A stretch of 64,000 nucleotides of DNA from Planctomycetota bacterium (GTDB taxonomy: Bacteria; Planctomycetota; Planctomycetia; Planctomycetales; Planctomycetaceae): assembly GCA_014584345.1 (NCBI GenBank), contig JACTNB010000035.1:62001-126000 (forward strand), given 5' to 3'. This document shows positions 1-13,213 of the stretch, piece by piece. The position numbers and the translations under genes are program-made. Position 1 is the stretch's first letter, and each line of letters starts with the position of its first letter. Below the pieces are notes generated by a model, which worked only from the letters and a program-made list of their open reading frames with translations, ran no database searches and was not told the DNA's origin.

Positions 1-426
1 GTCTCCACGGTGATCCGGCTTCTGGACAAGAATCTCGATCCAGAGTTTGTTGTGAGCGACTCTCTGTTCGCCAAGTCCACTTCGAATGGCAGCTGATATC
101 TCGCTGCGCTTTGCCTTCGACTTTCTGTGAACAAAGACACGGCCCGACGATCGCGAGAGTTGGTGGATGTAGTTCTTCGACGCGAAGTAGCTGAAGGGGA
201 CTTCCACTTGGACAGACCACACCAATTCACACCTCGAATTCTCAGCGAGTGTGATGGACCGCGTTGCTTCTTTGTTCGCCTTCAGTCCTGCTTCTCGGGC
301 CAGCTCGCGCCTCCGATGATTGAGGGTGGCCCACATTGTCGAACAGGTTTCGCAATACCTGTGGTTCGGGTTGCGACGCTGAATCGCTGCTCCGCACAAC
401 TGGCAGTGGCATATTCGAGAAGTCAT
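1..426 (-). CDS. Zinc-ribbon protein with possible RusA-like domain (C-terminus cut by window edge)
   Basis: This frame is open for 142 codons from an ATG at 424-426 to the window edge, so the gene is 3'-truncated. The N-terminus has two CXXC pairs (C8/C11 and C25/C28) that look like a small zinc ribbon. The rest contains VEVPFSYFASKNY near residues 87-99 and KLWIEILVQKPDHRGD at the visible end. That end resembles the lead-in to the metal-binding aspartates of RusA-type Holliday-junction resolvases, but the decisive residues lie outside the window, so this assignment is inference. A GGA-containing ribosome site precedes the ATG. It is the last visible gene of a minus-strand phage-like recombination module, which fits a resolvase role. 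Confidence 0.6.
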   Translation of the reverse strand, partial: MTSRICHCQLCGAAIQRRNPNHRYCETCSTMWATLNHRRRELAREAGLKANKEATRSITLAENSRCELVWSVQVEVPFSYFASKNYIHQLSRSSGRVFVHRKSKAKRSEISAAIRSGLGEQRVAHNKLWIEILVQKPDHRGD

Positions 427-623
427 GCGAAGTCCACGAGATGAGTAAGCAGAGAAGAGACTGCCGGACCAATCTGCAGACACTGCAGCGAGGGGCGGGC
501 GGTAGCCAGACATTCCGCAATTCGGAACAGCACCCATTGGTCACGGCAGCACAAATCGAAGCACGGCTACCGCATCTGTCGCACTGTGAGGTAAGGACAT
601 AGCGATGTCCCCAGTCGACAGGC

Positions 624-1154
624 TCATGCCCGCTTCCACGGCGGCCCGCCGTGGGCGGATTGTGCCTGCGCACCGCTGTCGCGGAGCTTCGGCGATGATG
701 GCCGGAGCTCGGCGCCGGTCAGCCCCCCGTGGGGGACGTGCGGAGGCACCGGGTCCAGGGCGGTGCCCTGGCGCTTCTTGTAACTCTTGATGACGTTCGT
801 CAGTTCGTCGGTGTCATCCCGCTTGCGGCAGGCGACCTTCGCGACCAGCGGCAGGTCATGCAGCTCGCAGCTGTCCTTCGGCTGCAGCACACCGACCGCC
901 CGGCAGATCGCTGACAGCGTCCCCTTGGCAATCTTGACCGTGGTGTCATTGGCGTTGTTCAGATTGAGCCGATCCCAAAGCTTCCGGCCCTGATACGGCC
1001 CTTCGATCACCTGCAGTTCGAGTTCGAGATACGCTCCGTCACCGGCCTTCGTCGGTTTCATCTCCGACGCCGTGATGATGCAGAGGTACGGGATCGGATC
1101 GAATGAGTCATTCGGTTCCACGGTCTGGGCGTCGAAGCCACGAAGGTCTGCCAT
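624..1154 (-). CDS. DUF669 family phage-type protein
   Basis: A 176-aa protein starting MADLRGFDAQTVEP, with AAGGA about 8 nt before the ATG. Residues 1-130 match the DUF669 pattern: a short N-terminus, then a beta-rich core with GAYLELELQVIEGPYQGRKLWDRLNL and a helical end (AKGTLSAICRAVG). DUF669 proteins are encoded in phage recombination/replication modules next to Sak4- or Erf-type proteins, and some may bind single-stranded DNA; the exact function is not settled. The last 40 residues are proline- and glycine-rich and look disordered. The gene follows the ATPase gene on the same strand, with a 126-nt gap holding a GGCTTCAGG repeat cluster. The family call is confident, the function is not. 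Confidence 0.75.
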   Translation of the reverse strand: MADLRGFDAQTVEPNDSFDPIPYLCIITASEMKPTKAGDGAYLELELQVIEGPYQGRKLWDRLNLNNANDTTVKIAKGTLSAICRAVGVLQPKDSCELHDLPLVAKVACRKRDDTDELTNVIKSYKKRQGTALDPVPPHVPHGGLTGAELRPSSPKLRDSGAQAQSAHGGPPWKRA

Positions 1155-1195
1155 TTGATGGTCCTTGGGTTGAAGTGATGAGAAGTGGGATAGGG

Positions 1196-1272
1196 GGCTT
1201 CAGGCTTCAGGCTCCCGGCTTCAGGAAAGACGACCACGCACTTCTTCCTGAAGCCTGAGGTCCGAAGCCTGG
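1196..1272. repeat. GGCTTCAGG repeat/inverted-repeat cluster
   Basis: GGCTTCAGG occurs at 1196-1204, 1203-1211 and 1217-1225. The inverted form CCTGAAGCC follows at 1247-1255 and a degenerate copy (CGAAGCC) at 1263-1269. Transcribed, it would fold into an imperfect hairpin between the ATPase and DUF669 genes. Confidence 0.6.
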
Positions 1273-1280
1273 GGCCAGAT

Positions 1281-2036
1281 TCAGCCGAGGTGCTCGGCGT
1301 AGACGCGGAAGTCGAGCGGCATCTCTTCCGGGAGATTCATCCGGTTCTTCGCCATGTGCGCCGGGCGTTCCGTGGTGCGGATGATCCTGTCGCCGGTGCC
1401 GATGCCTCGGGTTCGCGTCTTGTCGAACCCTTCTTCGGTCTGCTTCGTGTGGACCTTGTACGTCGCGAACAGCACCTCGTCGCACCACTCCTGAATCAGC
1501 GCCGAAGCGTGCTTATTCAATCTTGGCGAATACCGGTCATAAGCGTCCGTCTCCGGATTCTCGAATCGCTCGATCTTGGCATGAGCGATCAGGATCACCA
1601 TCATCCCCCGCTCGCTCCGCAGGGCGTTCAGGCCATCCAGAACTTCCCGCCACGGCTCCAGGGCATAGGTGTAGCCCTTGGCGAAGCCGTAGTCCTCGAT
1701 CGAGGTGATGTCGCGGCCGCGATCCGTCGTCGGCCGCCGGCGGATGACTTCCTTCCAGATCAGCTGCTCCAGCCAATCAGCCGAATCGACCACCACGGTC
1801 AGGAAATCATGCGGCTCCGAATACAGCGCCAGCACGGCTGCCATGACATCATCGAACGACTCTGCCAACGGGAACCTGGCGGTTTCGAGGTTCGCCAGGC
1901 CATCTTCGGTCTGAATGAACACCGGCCTGGGTGCCATCGCCCCGAACGTCGACTTTCCGATCCCGTGGACCCCGTACAGCATGACTCGGCGTGGTGCCTG
2001 CTGCCGACCGGTCTGAATGCGACTCATCAGTTCCAT
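1281..2036 (-). CDS. Phage-type AAA ATPase, Sak4/RecA-like
   Basis: A 251-aa P-loop ATPase. The Walker A motif is GVHGIGKST at residues 22-30, and a Walker B-like strand FLTVVVDSADW follows. AAA_24/Sak4 proteins are single-domain RecA-like annealing or recombination ATPases of phages, usually found with SSB- or DUF669-like partners, as here. The start at 2036 is chosen because GAGG lies 7 nt upstream; an ATG in the same frame at 2114 would run into the upstream HTH gene (2077-2628). Assignment as recombination ATPase rests on fold, size and neighbours; the true substrate is unknown. Confidence 0.75.
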   Translation of the reverse strand: MELMSRIQTGRQQAPRRVMLYGVHGIGKSTFGAMAPRPVFIQTEDGLANLETARFPLAESFDDVMAAVLALYSEPHDFLTVVVDSADWLEQLIWKEVIRRRPTTDRGRDITSIEDYGFAKGYTYALEPWREVLDGLNALRSERGMMVILIAHAKIERFENPETDAYDRYSPRLNKHASALIQEWCDEVLFATYKVHTKQTEEGFDKTRTRGIGTGDRIIRTTERPAHMAKNRMNLPEEMPLDFRVYAEHLG

Positions 2037-2076
2037 CGAATAACCTCGTGAAGAAGGGGACTTGGAAGGGTGAACA

Positions 2077-2628
2077 TCAGGCGTCGCCGTAACCGGCCCG
2101 TTCGAAGGCCTCACGGATCACCTGCAGGCGATTGCGAACGGTGCGGCGTGACACCCCGAGACGGCGGGCGACCTCGCACACGTTGCCCGTCTTCAGCTCG
2201 CGAGCGGTCTCTTGGATCTCTGGCGGCAGCCGCGACAGCACGAATTCGACATCGAGAGACAATTCAATCGCGGGGGCCGGGTCCGGTTGGATGCAACCCG
2301 CCGGCAGCGATCCCTCTTCGTCGTTGAGCAATTCCTCGACCGGAAGCCCCTCCGTCGGGACCGCTTCAAGCCGTCGCTGCTGCTCGCGGATCAGATCCGC
2401 GACGGCGCGACCGATCGCCCAGGAGATGAACTCCTGAGGTGAGCATTCGGCCGGGTTGAACTTCGGCCAGCGCTCCAACAGCGACAGCAGCAGTTGCTGT
2501 TCAATGTCGTCTCGGTCCGATGACGTGAATCCGAAATGGCCGACCAGTTCCTTGGATTTCTTCTTGGCGTACCAGGTGGCGTAGCACGCACCCTTGGTGT
2601 GCGGGTGCCCAAACGGCGACGACGGCAT
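2077..2628 (-). CDS. Sigma-70-like HTH regulator of the element (minus arm)
   Basis: A 183-aa protein with the layout of a small sigma factor. A region 2-like helix bundle around residues 40-90 includes DDIEQQLLLSLLERWPKF and FISWAIGRAVADLIREQQRR. A linker rich in Pro/Glu follows, then a C-terminal region 4-like helix-turn-helix with ARRLGVSRRTVRNRLQVI. The start at 2628 has GGGAGA just upstream; an in-frame ATG 39 nt earlier is less well placed. It is transcribed divergently from a second sigma-like gene at 3023, across a palindrome-rich intergenic region. It could instead be a non-sigma HTH regulator or a terminase-small-subunit-like protein; no function is demonstrated. Confidence 0.6.
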   Translation of the reverse strand: MPSSPFGHPHTKGACYATWYAKKKSKELVGHFGFTSSDRDDIEQQLLLSLLERWPKFNPAECSPQEFISWAIGRAVADLIREQQRRLEAVPTEGLPVEELLNDEEGSLPAGCIQPDPAPAIELSLDVEFVLSRLPPEIQETARELKTGNVCEVARRLGVSRRTVRNRLQVIREAFERAGYGDA

Positions 2629-3022
2629 AGTGTCTCCCTGCGGGATTGGGTTCTGCCGCCCCAGCACTGGCGAGGCACGTCATCAGCGGGAGACGTCCAT
2701 CAGCCGGAAACTGTCGTGCTCTGGTCGTCGCGGTGAGCGACTCGCGGCCTACACAAAGTTAGTTGCCGCTCGCAAGTCAAATTGCGCGCTCGACCGCCAA
2801 GATCACATTGGATTCCACATTGGGGACATGTCCCCAATGTGGACGCAATATTGCGTCCATCTGGTGTCCCCGATCGCCCATATGGACGCCATATGGAGCC
2901 AATGTGACTTTCATGTCCCCAATGCTTCCGCGTAGAGACCGTGTCCCCGATCAGACCGGATTCTCCCTCACCGTGGTCAGCACGTCGCTGGCCAGCCAAA
3001 CCCGTGAGAGGAGAAATCCGAG
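2629..3022. promoter_or_regulatory. Divergent promoter region of the element with palindromes and 10-mer repeats
   Basis: This 394-bp gap separates two divergent sigma-like genes. It holds a perfect 28-nt palindrome at 2815-2842, a perfect 18-nt palindrome at 2841-2858, and two CCATATGG octamers at 2878-2885 and 2889-2896. TGTCCCCRAT occurs at 2829-2838, 2865-2874, 2914-2923 and 2942-2951, with one inverted copy at 2819-2828. The arrangement looks like clustered operators or iterons. Which protein binds is unknown; the two flanking HTH proteins are the obvious candidates. Confidence 0.65.
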
Positions 3023-3535
3023 ATGGACGCGAAGAAAGAACTGACAATCGAAGAGAAGCTGGATCTGATTCGCAGCCGCGCCGTGCGATTCAAGATCAAG
3101 CGGCATGACCTGGAGGACGCCGTTCAGGAAGTCGCACTGTATCTGCTGACATTCGAGTCCGACCCGGCAACTGCCAACGGGGCCAGCGAGTCGACAATTC
3201 TGACCGGGGCGATCGATCTCCGATTGAAGCAGTGGTTGCGAACCAAACAGCGTTATCAGGACATGGTCGAGCGCTGCGGGGCCATGCTGCCTTCCGATGA
3301 CGAGCTGATCTGCGAAAGCAGCGTGGAAGCGAGTGACGCGGCTCTTGATGTCGCCGCCGTGCTGGCCAATCTGCCCGAGTTCGAACAGCGAGTCGGGCGC
3401 ATGCTCTCCGAGGGGCACTCGGCATACTCGATTGCCCAGGAACTCGGAGTCGGGCGCAGGGCCGTGAATACGGCGATCGAGGTCATCCGTGAACGATTCA
3501 CTGACGCTGGACTCGGCAGCGGGGAGTTGGCATGA
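3023..3535 (+). CDS. Sigma-70-like HTH regulator of the element (plus arm)
   Basis: A 170-aa protein starting MDAKKELTIEEKL, with AGGAG about 10 nt before the ATG. Residues 20-80 resemble sigma region 2 (RHDLEDAVQEVALYLLTF, then a helix with LRLKQWLRTKQRYQDM). The C-terminus has a helix-turn-helix of the form SIAQELGVGRRAVNTAIEVI. Size and layout parallel the divergent protein at 2077-2628, though the sequences are not close. Its stop codon overlaps the next start (ATGA at 3532), so it is the first gene of a translationally coupled trio ending in the recombinase. It may control excision or element expression; this is inference. Confidence 0.6.
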   Translation: MDAKKELTIEEKLDLIRSRAVRFKIKRHDLEDAVQEVALYLLTFESDPATANGASESTILTGAIDLRLKQWLRTKQRYQDMVERCGAMLPSDDELICESSVEASDAALDVAAVLANLPEFEQRVGRMLSEGHSAYSIAQELGVGRRAVNTAIEVIRERFTDAGLGSGELA

Positions 3536-3803
3536 CGCCAGTGCCGACTCCAACTGAACTGCGGAATGACCAGGGGCATCGCGGCGACATGACTGGATTC
3601 TCGTCGCCGGATGAGCCAGGACTGTGTGTGCCCGTGCCGATCCGCCGACCATTGTCGCTCGCCTGGGTTTCAGACGATCTGATCGCCGAAACCCGGCGGC
3701 TCTGGTCGGCCCGGTACGGTCGCGAGGTCTCGGTGGATGAGGCCATCGAGATCCTGCAGAACGTCAAACGATTCGCCGAAATGCTGTTGGAAAGGAGCGA
3801 GGA

Positions 3804-3807
<4 letters not shown>
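3532..3807 (+). CDS. Small hypothetical protein between regulator and recombinase
   Basis: A 91-aa frame that overlaps the preceding gene and the recombinase gene by 4 nt each (ATGA at 3532 and at 3804). This tight packing supports it as a real gene. The first half is proline-rich. The second half is predicted helical (LIAETRRLWSARYGREVSVDEAIEILQNVKRF) and resembles short DNA-binding or ribbon-helix accessory proteins. No family is recognised. Its position directly before a serine recombinase would suit a recombination directionality factor, but nothing in the sequence proves this. Confidence 0.55.
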
Positions 3808-5365
<1,558 letters not shown>

Positions 5366-5639
5366 TGGTGGTTGGTCTTCCCGCGTGTATGTGGGCTGGC
5401 GGGGAGGAGGGACCACGTCTGTGATGCATGGTATTGATTTTTTCGTGTTCGGCAAGTCTGATCCGGGGAATCCCCGGCGGGAGGGAGTGCAGGAGGCCAG
5501 GTGATTGCAGGGAGGGGGGGCAGCAGAAGCGAATTTCTGGGCAGATGGAAAAATCAGGTGGCTCGCGCTTGTGGACCATGGCTCGCGCTGTCACGATAGG
5601 GGACGACTTGTTTTTACGCTGATACCAAGTGATATCTTG

Positions 5640-6974
5640 ATGGGGGCAACGTTGATGAATCTGGTAGGGTTGGTCAGGGAGCGTATTGGTCCGGCAATTA
5701 TCGTGGCGGCGGTGGTGTTGGGGCCGGGGAGTATCTTGACCAGTTCCAAGGTCGGGTGCCAGTATGGGTTTTCGATGATGTGGGTGCTGGCGAGCGCGGT
5801 GGTGTTGATGATTGGTGCCACGGCCCTGTCGGCTCGTTTGGGGGTCTCGCTGGAAAGAACGCTGTGTGGGGAATTGTCGCAGAATTTAGGGCGTCCCGTC
5901 GCGGTTTTCATTGGGATTGTACTGTTTCTGGTGGTGGCGTCGTTTCAATCGAGCAATAACATTGCAGTGGTGACGGTGCTGGAACCATTTTTGGCTACCT
6001 GGGAAGGGAGCCTGGCTCCCCAGACGATCAACTGGTTGAAAGTGGGGATTCTGATTTCCGCGAATCTGCTGGTGATGGTGACGCTGTATGGCATGCGGCA
6101 TCTGTATCAGGCCCTGGAGCGTTTGATGACCTGGCTGATGTTGTTAATGATTCTGGGGTTTGGGGTGAATCTGTTGTTTGCCCGGCCCTCGGTGCTGGCC
6201 ATGCTGCAGGGGTTGATTCCTTCGTTGCCCGAAACAGACAAAGGCTTCCTGCCATACGTGGTGGAAGCGGACGGAAAACGGATCGTGCAAGATGCCTACT
6301 GGGCGGTGCAGGGGATGATCGCCACGACGTTTTCTATTGCCGGCGCGTTTTATCAGGCCTATCTGGTGCGGGAAAAAGGTTGGACTCGAGACCATCTGGC
6401 GAAGGGACTGCAGGATTCCATCGTCGGCATCGCCGCGCTGGGATTCACCACGATGATGATCATGGTGACGGCTGGGGCCGTGTTGCACGGCACAGTCGCG
6501 CCAGATAGTCTGAAATCGGCGACGGACGTGGCGAAACAGTTGGAGCCGTTGTTTGGTCAGTACGCGGCGTTGTTGTTTGTGCTCGGCATTTTCGCGGGGG
6601 CCTTCAGTTCGTTTCTCGTGAATGCCTCGATTGGGGGGGTGTTGTTATCGGATGGCCTGGGGTGGGGGGCCTCGCTGGATCAACAATGGCCCAAGTTCTT
6701 CACCGTGGCGGCGTTGCTATTTGGCATGGTGGTGGCAATCCTGACGACGGTAACGAAATTCGATACCGTCGCCCTGATTATTTTCGCCCAGGCCCTGACC
6801 GTGCTGGGAGGTCCCATTCTGGCGATTTCTCTGTTATACCTGGCTTTGAGCAAGAACCTTCGCGAGCAGGTGCAAGCGCCGGGATGGATGTTGGGCTTGA
6901 TGGGGCTGGGATTGATTGTCGTCACCGGTTTGGCGCTGCGAACCGCCGTGAATCTCTATCTGAAACTGACGTGA
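5640..6974 (+). CDS. Nramp-family transporter, divergent
   Basis: A membrane protein of about 444 aa with roughly eleven hydrophobic segments and an Nramp-like layout. TM1 carries GPGSILTSSKVG where canonical Nramp proteins have DPGN. The TM6 region reads SIAGAFYQAYLV where canonical proteins have M-P-H-N. The Asp/Asn/Met metal ligands of Mn/Fe importers are therefore missing, so a different cation or a proton-uncoupled mechanism is likely. Two starts are possible: ATG 5640, or ATG 5655, which has a GGGGG ribosome site 8 nt upstream. The reading frame extends upstream to 5505 but that part is not Nramp-like. It lies directly next to the element/tRNA junction and has no evident operon partner. 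Confidence 0.8.
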   Translation: MGATLMNLVGLVRERIGPAIIVAAVVLGPGSILTSSKVGCQYGFSMMWVLASAVVLMIGATALSARLGVSLERTLCGELSQNLGRPVAVFIGIVLFLVVASFQSSNNIAVVTVLEPFLATWEGSLAPQTINWLKVGILISANLLVMVTLYGMRHLYQALERLMTWLMLLMILGFGVNLLFARPSVLAMLQGLIPSLPETDKGFLPYVVEADGKRIVQDAYWAVQGMIATTFSIAGAFYQAYLVREKGWTRDHLAKGLQDSIVGIAALGFTTMMIMVTAGAVLHGTVAPDSLKSATDVAKQLEPLFGQYAALLFVLGIFAGAFSSFLVNASIGGVLLSDGLGWGASLDQQWPKFFTVAALLFGMVVAILTTVTKFDTVALIIFAQALTVLGGPILAISLLYLALSKNLREQVQAPGWMLGLMGLGLIVVTGLALRTAVNLYLKLT

Positions 6975-6991
6975 AACGCGAGGGCCACGTG

Positions 6992-10183
<3,192 letters not shown>

Positions 10184-10343
10184 CGATGTCGCCCTGTTTA
10201 CGCGGAATGTGCCTTCTGCATTGTCAGGCCTGGGAATTCGGGTGCTACGAGTTCTGCCAGTGCCTTGTAAGCTGCTCGTCAACATGGGGTTACATTGACA
10301 AAGCCAGTGGCACACAGCCCCAAAATTATATTGTGACAGATCA

Positions 10344-11477
10344 CTACCGTGTTTCCTGTGCGATGAGCGGTTTCAAAATCGGCTCGAAGGCGTCCGCATG
10401 CCGCATGAAACCCAGGTCGGAAGGATGAGAACCATCGGTGGTATCATCGCGGTCTTCGCCCAGCAAAACCTCGCCCGCCAGATAGTGCACCCCCTCCACG
10501 CCCGCGGATTTCAAATTCTGGAACGCCTGACGCAAGGCCGCCCGACTCCCCGCATGACGCATCTGGTGAGACTTCAGGAAAGGGGTATTGGCATAGGTCC
10601 GATCCTCCACTAGCAGAATCGGGGTTCGCGGATGGGCCTCGCGCAGCTGGCGCACGAGTGGTTCGGCTCTCTCGGCGACCTCTTTTTCCACCATGTTGGG
10701 CAGGCAATCGAGGACATACACCGCAGGATCGAGTTCGGCCAGCAGGGCACCGACTTCCGGTTCCATTTTCCCATTACCGGAAAAGCCCAGATTGATGACA
10801 GGCCGGTTGAGGCGGCGCCCAAGAATTGCCGGGTGGGGCATGCCGGGACGCGATGCACAGGCACCGTGCGTGATGGAAGTCCCATAAAACAGCAGCGGTT
10901 TCTCCGTACGCGGGGGAATTGGCGTGAACGTGCCCCCGTCGGGTACGCCAATCTTGAGGAACTCGGTTCCGTTGTACAACGGGAGATAAACCGCGAAGTC
11001 GCGTTCCCCTGGTATCAGATCGGCGATCAATCGCGTCTGCATTTCCTGGGCGCTCGGACGCGAGACGGCCAACCAGCGGAGTTGTCCCGCATCGTCGCGG
11101 GCATACAGGTCCACCCCGCTCACGCCCGTGGCAGGCATGTGAGGCATCGCCAGGCTGGGAGAGGTGACCTTATGATGAATCCAGATCTCGCGCGCGTTGG
11201 TACGGAAATGGGCCACCATTCCCGCCGAATGCCGACTCAAATTCCAGACAGGAGGACGTACCAAGCTTTCCGCCTTGGCGGGCAGACGATCGAAATAGCG
11301 GGCCGTCTCCTGCCAGCCTTTTCCTTCCACGCCCCAGTCACGCACGTCGTGCCAGGTAAACTTTGGTTGCTCCTGACCGCGGGCTGAACCGACGGGGTGC
11401 GTCCACAGCAAGGGGGTCGCCATCAATCCCGTGGCGGCCCGGGACAGGAATTCTCGACGTGGCACTGCGTCTCGCAT
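10344..11477 (-). CDS. Secreted SGNH/GDSL hydrolase
   Basis: A 377-aa protein. The N-terminus RREFLSRAATGLMATPLL is a twin-arginine signal. An N-terminal beta domain (about 40-190) precedes the SGNH hydrolase domain. The catalytic blocks are visible: GTSITHG with Ser201, GFSGNG with Asn235, and DGSHPSDLG with Asp348 and His351. The family removes acyl groups (often acetyl) from polysaccharides, consistent with an extracytoplasmic carbohydrate role. The start is the ATG at 11477; the frame also allows a TTG at 11498. It is transcribed in the same direction as the PSD1 gene, about 160 nt upstream of it, and may share its transcript. Confidence 0.88.
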   Translation of the reverse strand: MRDAVPRREFLSRAATGLMATPLLWTHPVGSARGQEQPKFTWHDVRDWGVEGKGWQETARYFDRLPAKAESLVRPPVWNLSRHSAGMVAHFRTNAREIWIHHKVTSPSLAMPHMPATGVSGVDLYARDDAGQLRWLAVSRPSAQEMQTRLIADLIPGERDFAVYLPLYNGTEFLKIGVPDGGTFTPIPPRTEKPLLFYGTSITHGACASRPGMPHPAILGRRLNRPVINLGFSGNGKMEPEVGALLAELDPAVYVLDCLPNMVEKEVAERAEPLVRQLREAHPRTPILLVEDRTYANTPFLKSHQMRHAGSRAALRQAFQNLKSAGVEGVHYLAGEVLLGEDRDDTTDGSHPSDLGFMRHADAFEPILKPLIAQETR

Positions 11478-11611
11478 GGCGTTTCTCGGCAGGGGCAAGA
11501 GGTGTGATATCTCGCGCGTATCGACCGCGCGGGGCAGGACTTCCTTTCGTATTCACTATGAAATCAATCAACTTCGATGTCAACACTCCTCCGGTCTGCC
11601 TGCTCCGTTTG

Positions 11612-12196
11612 TTAGCGTGCCGACATGCCCAGTTCTGCCCGAGTGCTCTGTTCCATGTCCAGCAGGTGTTGTTTCAGCACGATGCCTCGGGGAGCGGAGA
11701 AGCCGACGAGTTGACCAGACGCCCCAATGACACGATGACAGGGAATGATCAGTGGCACGGGATTTCGGGCCATCGTGGCCCCCACGGCTCGCGCGGCCGC
11801 GGGCCTGTTCACCCGCCGGGCCACTTCGCCGTACGTCAGGACCTCCCCCCGGGGAATTTCCCGCACCGTCCGCAGGACTTGCTGCTGGAACTGGGTCATG
11901 CCAGACAGGTTGCACGCGATCTCTGAAAAATCGACAGTGAGCCCGCGGGTATAGTCCTGAATTGCCTGACGCGCCTGTGGATGCCAGTCGACTGAACACT
12001 CCTCGATTGCTGACAGGTCGCACGATATCGCCCCGCGCTGCCGCAGGTGTTGCCAGGCTTCGGCGGGACTGTCGTATCCGATCGATACCGAGCAGACTTT
12101 CCCGGCGCGGCCAGCCAGTAGGATCCAGCCTAATTCGGTTTCGAACAAACTGGCACGGAAGGAGTCGGACGGGGACTGGTCACGCGAGTGCTGCAT
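11612..12196 (-). CDS. ogt: Methylated-DNA--protein-cysteine methyltransferase
   Basis: A 194-aa suicide DNA-repair methyltransferase that moves O6-alkyl groups from guanine to its own cysteine. The C-terminal domain has VREIPRGEVLTYGEVARR (winged helix) and the active-site motif IPCHRVIG with Cys153. The N-terminal part is shorter and divergent (ribonuclease-like). There is no AraC/Ada regulator domain, so it is the Ogt/MGMT type. Start ATG 12196 is assumed; no strong ribosome site is seen. It stands alone, convergent to nothing, and divergent from the hypothetical gene at 12443. Confidence 0.93.
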   Translation of the reverse strand: MQHSRDQSPSDSFRASLFETELGWILLAGRAGKVCSVSIGYDSPAEAWQHLRQRGAISCDLSAIEECSVDWHPQARQAIQDYTRGLTVDFSEIACNLSGMTQFQQQVLRTVREIPRGEVLTYGEVARRVNRPAAARAVGATMARNPVPLIIPCHRVIGASGQLVGFSAPRGIVLKQHLLDMEQSTRAELGMSAR

Positions 12197-12442
12197 GCTT
12201 GTTCTCTCCGGCGGGTTTCATTCAGTCCGGGCGGGGGCAGGGGCTTTTCTCCCGTGGGAATTGTATCGCCCGGTGGCCAGGCGAACCAGTCCGCGGCCCC
12301 GCATGTCAGGCTCTGGAGGCATTGCCTTTCGCCGACGCTGGAAAATTCCGGATCAAATTCCAGGAAGCCTGTTACCGAAGGGGATCGGTCCCTTATAATT
12401 CCCTCATGGCATATCCCGTCCCCGGTTCGCAAAGGAATGAAC

Positions 12443-13189
12443 ATGTCTCCCGATTATGCAAATATCGCTGATGATTTCTTCATCAACGTGAATCTGAATA
12501 CGGAGATGGCCCTTCCTTCCTCGCGAGAAACCATTCTGGGTTTCTTCGAACGCGTCCAGAAGCAATATCCTTCCATGCGCAACTTCTACACCCGCGAAAA
12601 TGGCGATTTTGTGCTCGAGGAGGACAAGGATCGCTCCATGCATCGCTGGCTCTGCATTGAATCCCGGCGCATTTGCAGCGGTTGCGTGAATCCCGCTTCG
12701 CCCGAGGATGCCCTGGAACAGCACGAGTTGGTGCTGAAACTCATTCCCTATATGCTCTCCGTCAGCCCCCTTGATTGCGAGGCGCTCGATTTCATGGTCG
12801 GCTTCGACTTCAGTTATCGCGGGAATCACGATGAACTGATCGCGGAAGTTCTGGGGGGAGGCGCGCTAGGCGGGGCCTTTCGCGAAATTCCCCAGGCGCA
12901 GGTACTGAATTTCGAGCCCTCGATCACGATCGCCCTGGATGAATCCTGCCGGCGGCAGGCACGCATTCTAGTGGAAACACGCACGAGTGCGTATCAGGTC
13001 CGACGCGGCGATTTCAACGAAGAACCAATCAGCATTTATTTCACCGTGCGACAATATGGTAGCCTTCCCCCGGAAAGTTCCTACGAGCAGATTCTGGCTG
13101 AACTCCGCCATGATTCCGATCAGATCCTCGATGACATTGTCACTGAACGTATTCTGCGTCCCCTCGCCCAGGCAATCAGTGCCCGCTGA
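12443..13189 (+). CDS. Conserved-looking hypothetical protein
   Basis: A 248-aa soluble acidic protein starting MSPDYANIADDFF. AAAGGA ends 6 nt before this ATG, which favours it over the ATG at 12437. No signal peptide or membrane segment is visible. It includes CSGCVNP near residue 80 (two Cys in CXXC) and a mixed alpha/beta composition. I do not recognise a family. Codon usage looks like the surrounding genes, so it is likely native rather than transferred. It is convergent with the ABC permease gene at 13214, with only 24 nt between stops. Confidence 0.75.
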   Translation: MSPDYANIADDFFINVNLNTEMALPSSRETILGFFERVQKQYPSMRNFYTRENGDFVLEEDKDRSMHRWLCIESRRICSGCVNPASPEDALEQHELVLKLIPYMLSVSPLDCEALDFMVGFDFSYRGNHDELIAEVLGGGALGGAFREIPQAQVLNFEPSITIALDESCRRQARILVETRTSAYQVRRGDFNEEPISIYFTVRQYGSLPPESSYEQILAELRHDSDQILDDIVTERILRPLAQAISAR

Positions 13190-13213
13190 CCTGGCCCTTC
13201 CAGGACTGCCCCG
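13190..13213. terminator. Short hairpin between convergent genes
   Basis: CCTGG and CCAGG flank a 5-nt loop (CCCTT) at 13190-13204 between two convergent stops. There is no U tract, so termination is only suggested. Confidence 0.3.

Noticed and set aside
427..623. Cys-rich reading (CDRCG, CSVC) on the minus strand between the DUF669 and zinc-ribbon genes
   Set aside because: Only part of a larger frame shows this pattern, no start with a ribosome site is present, and the frame continues through the N-terminus of another gene.
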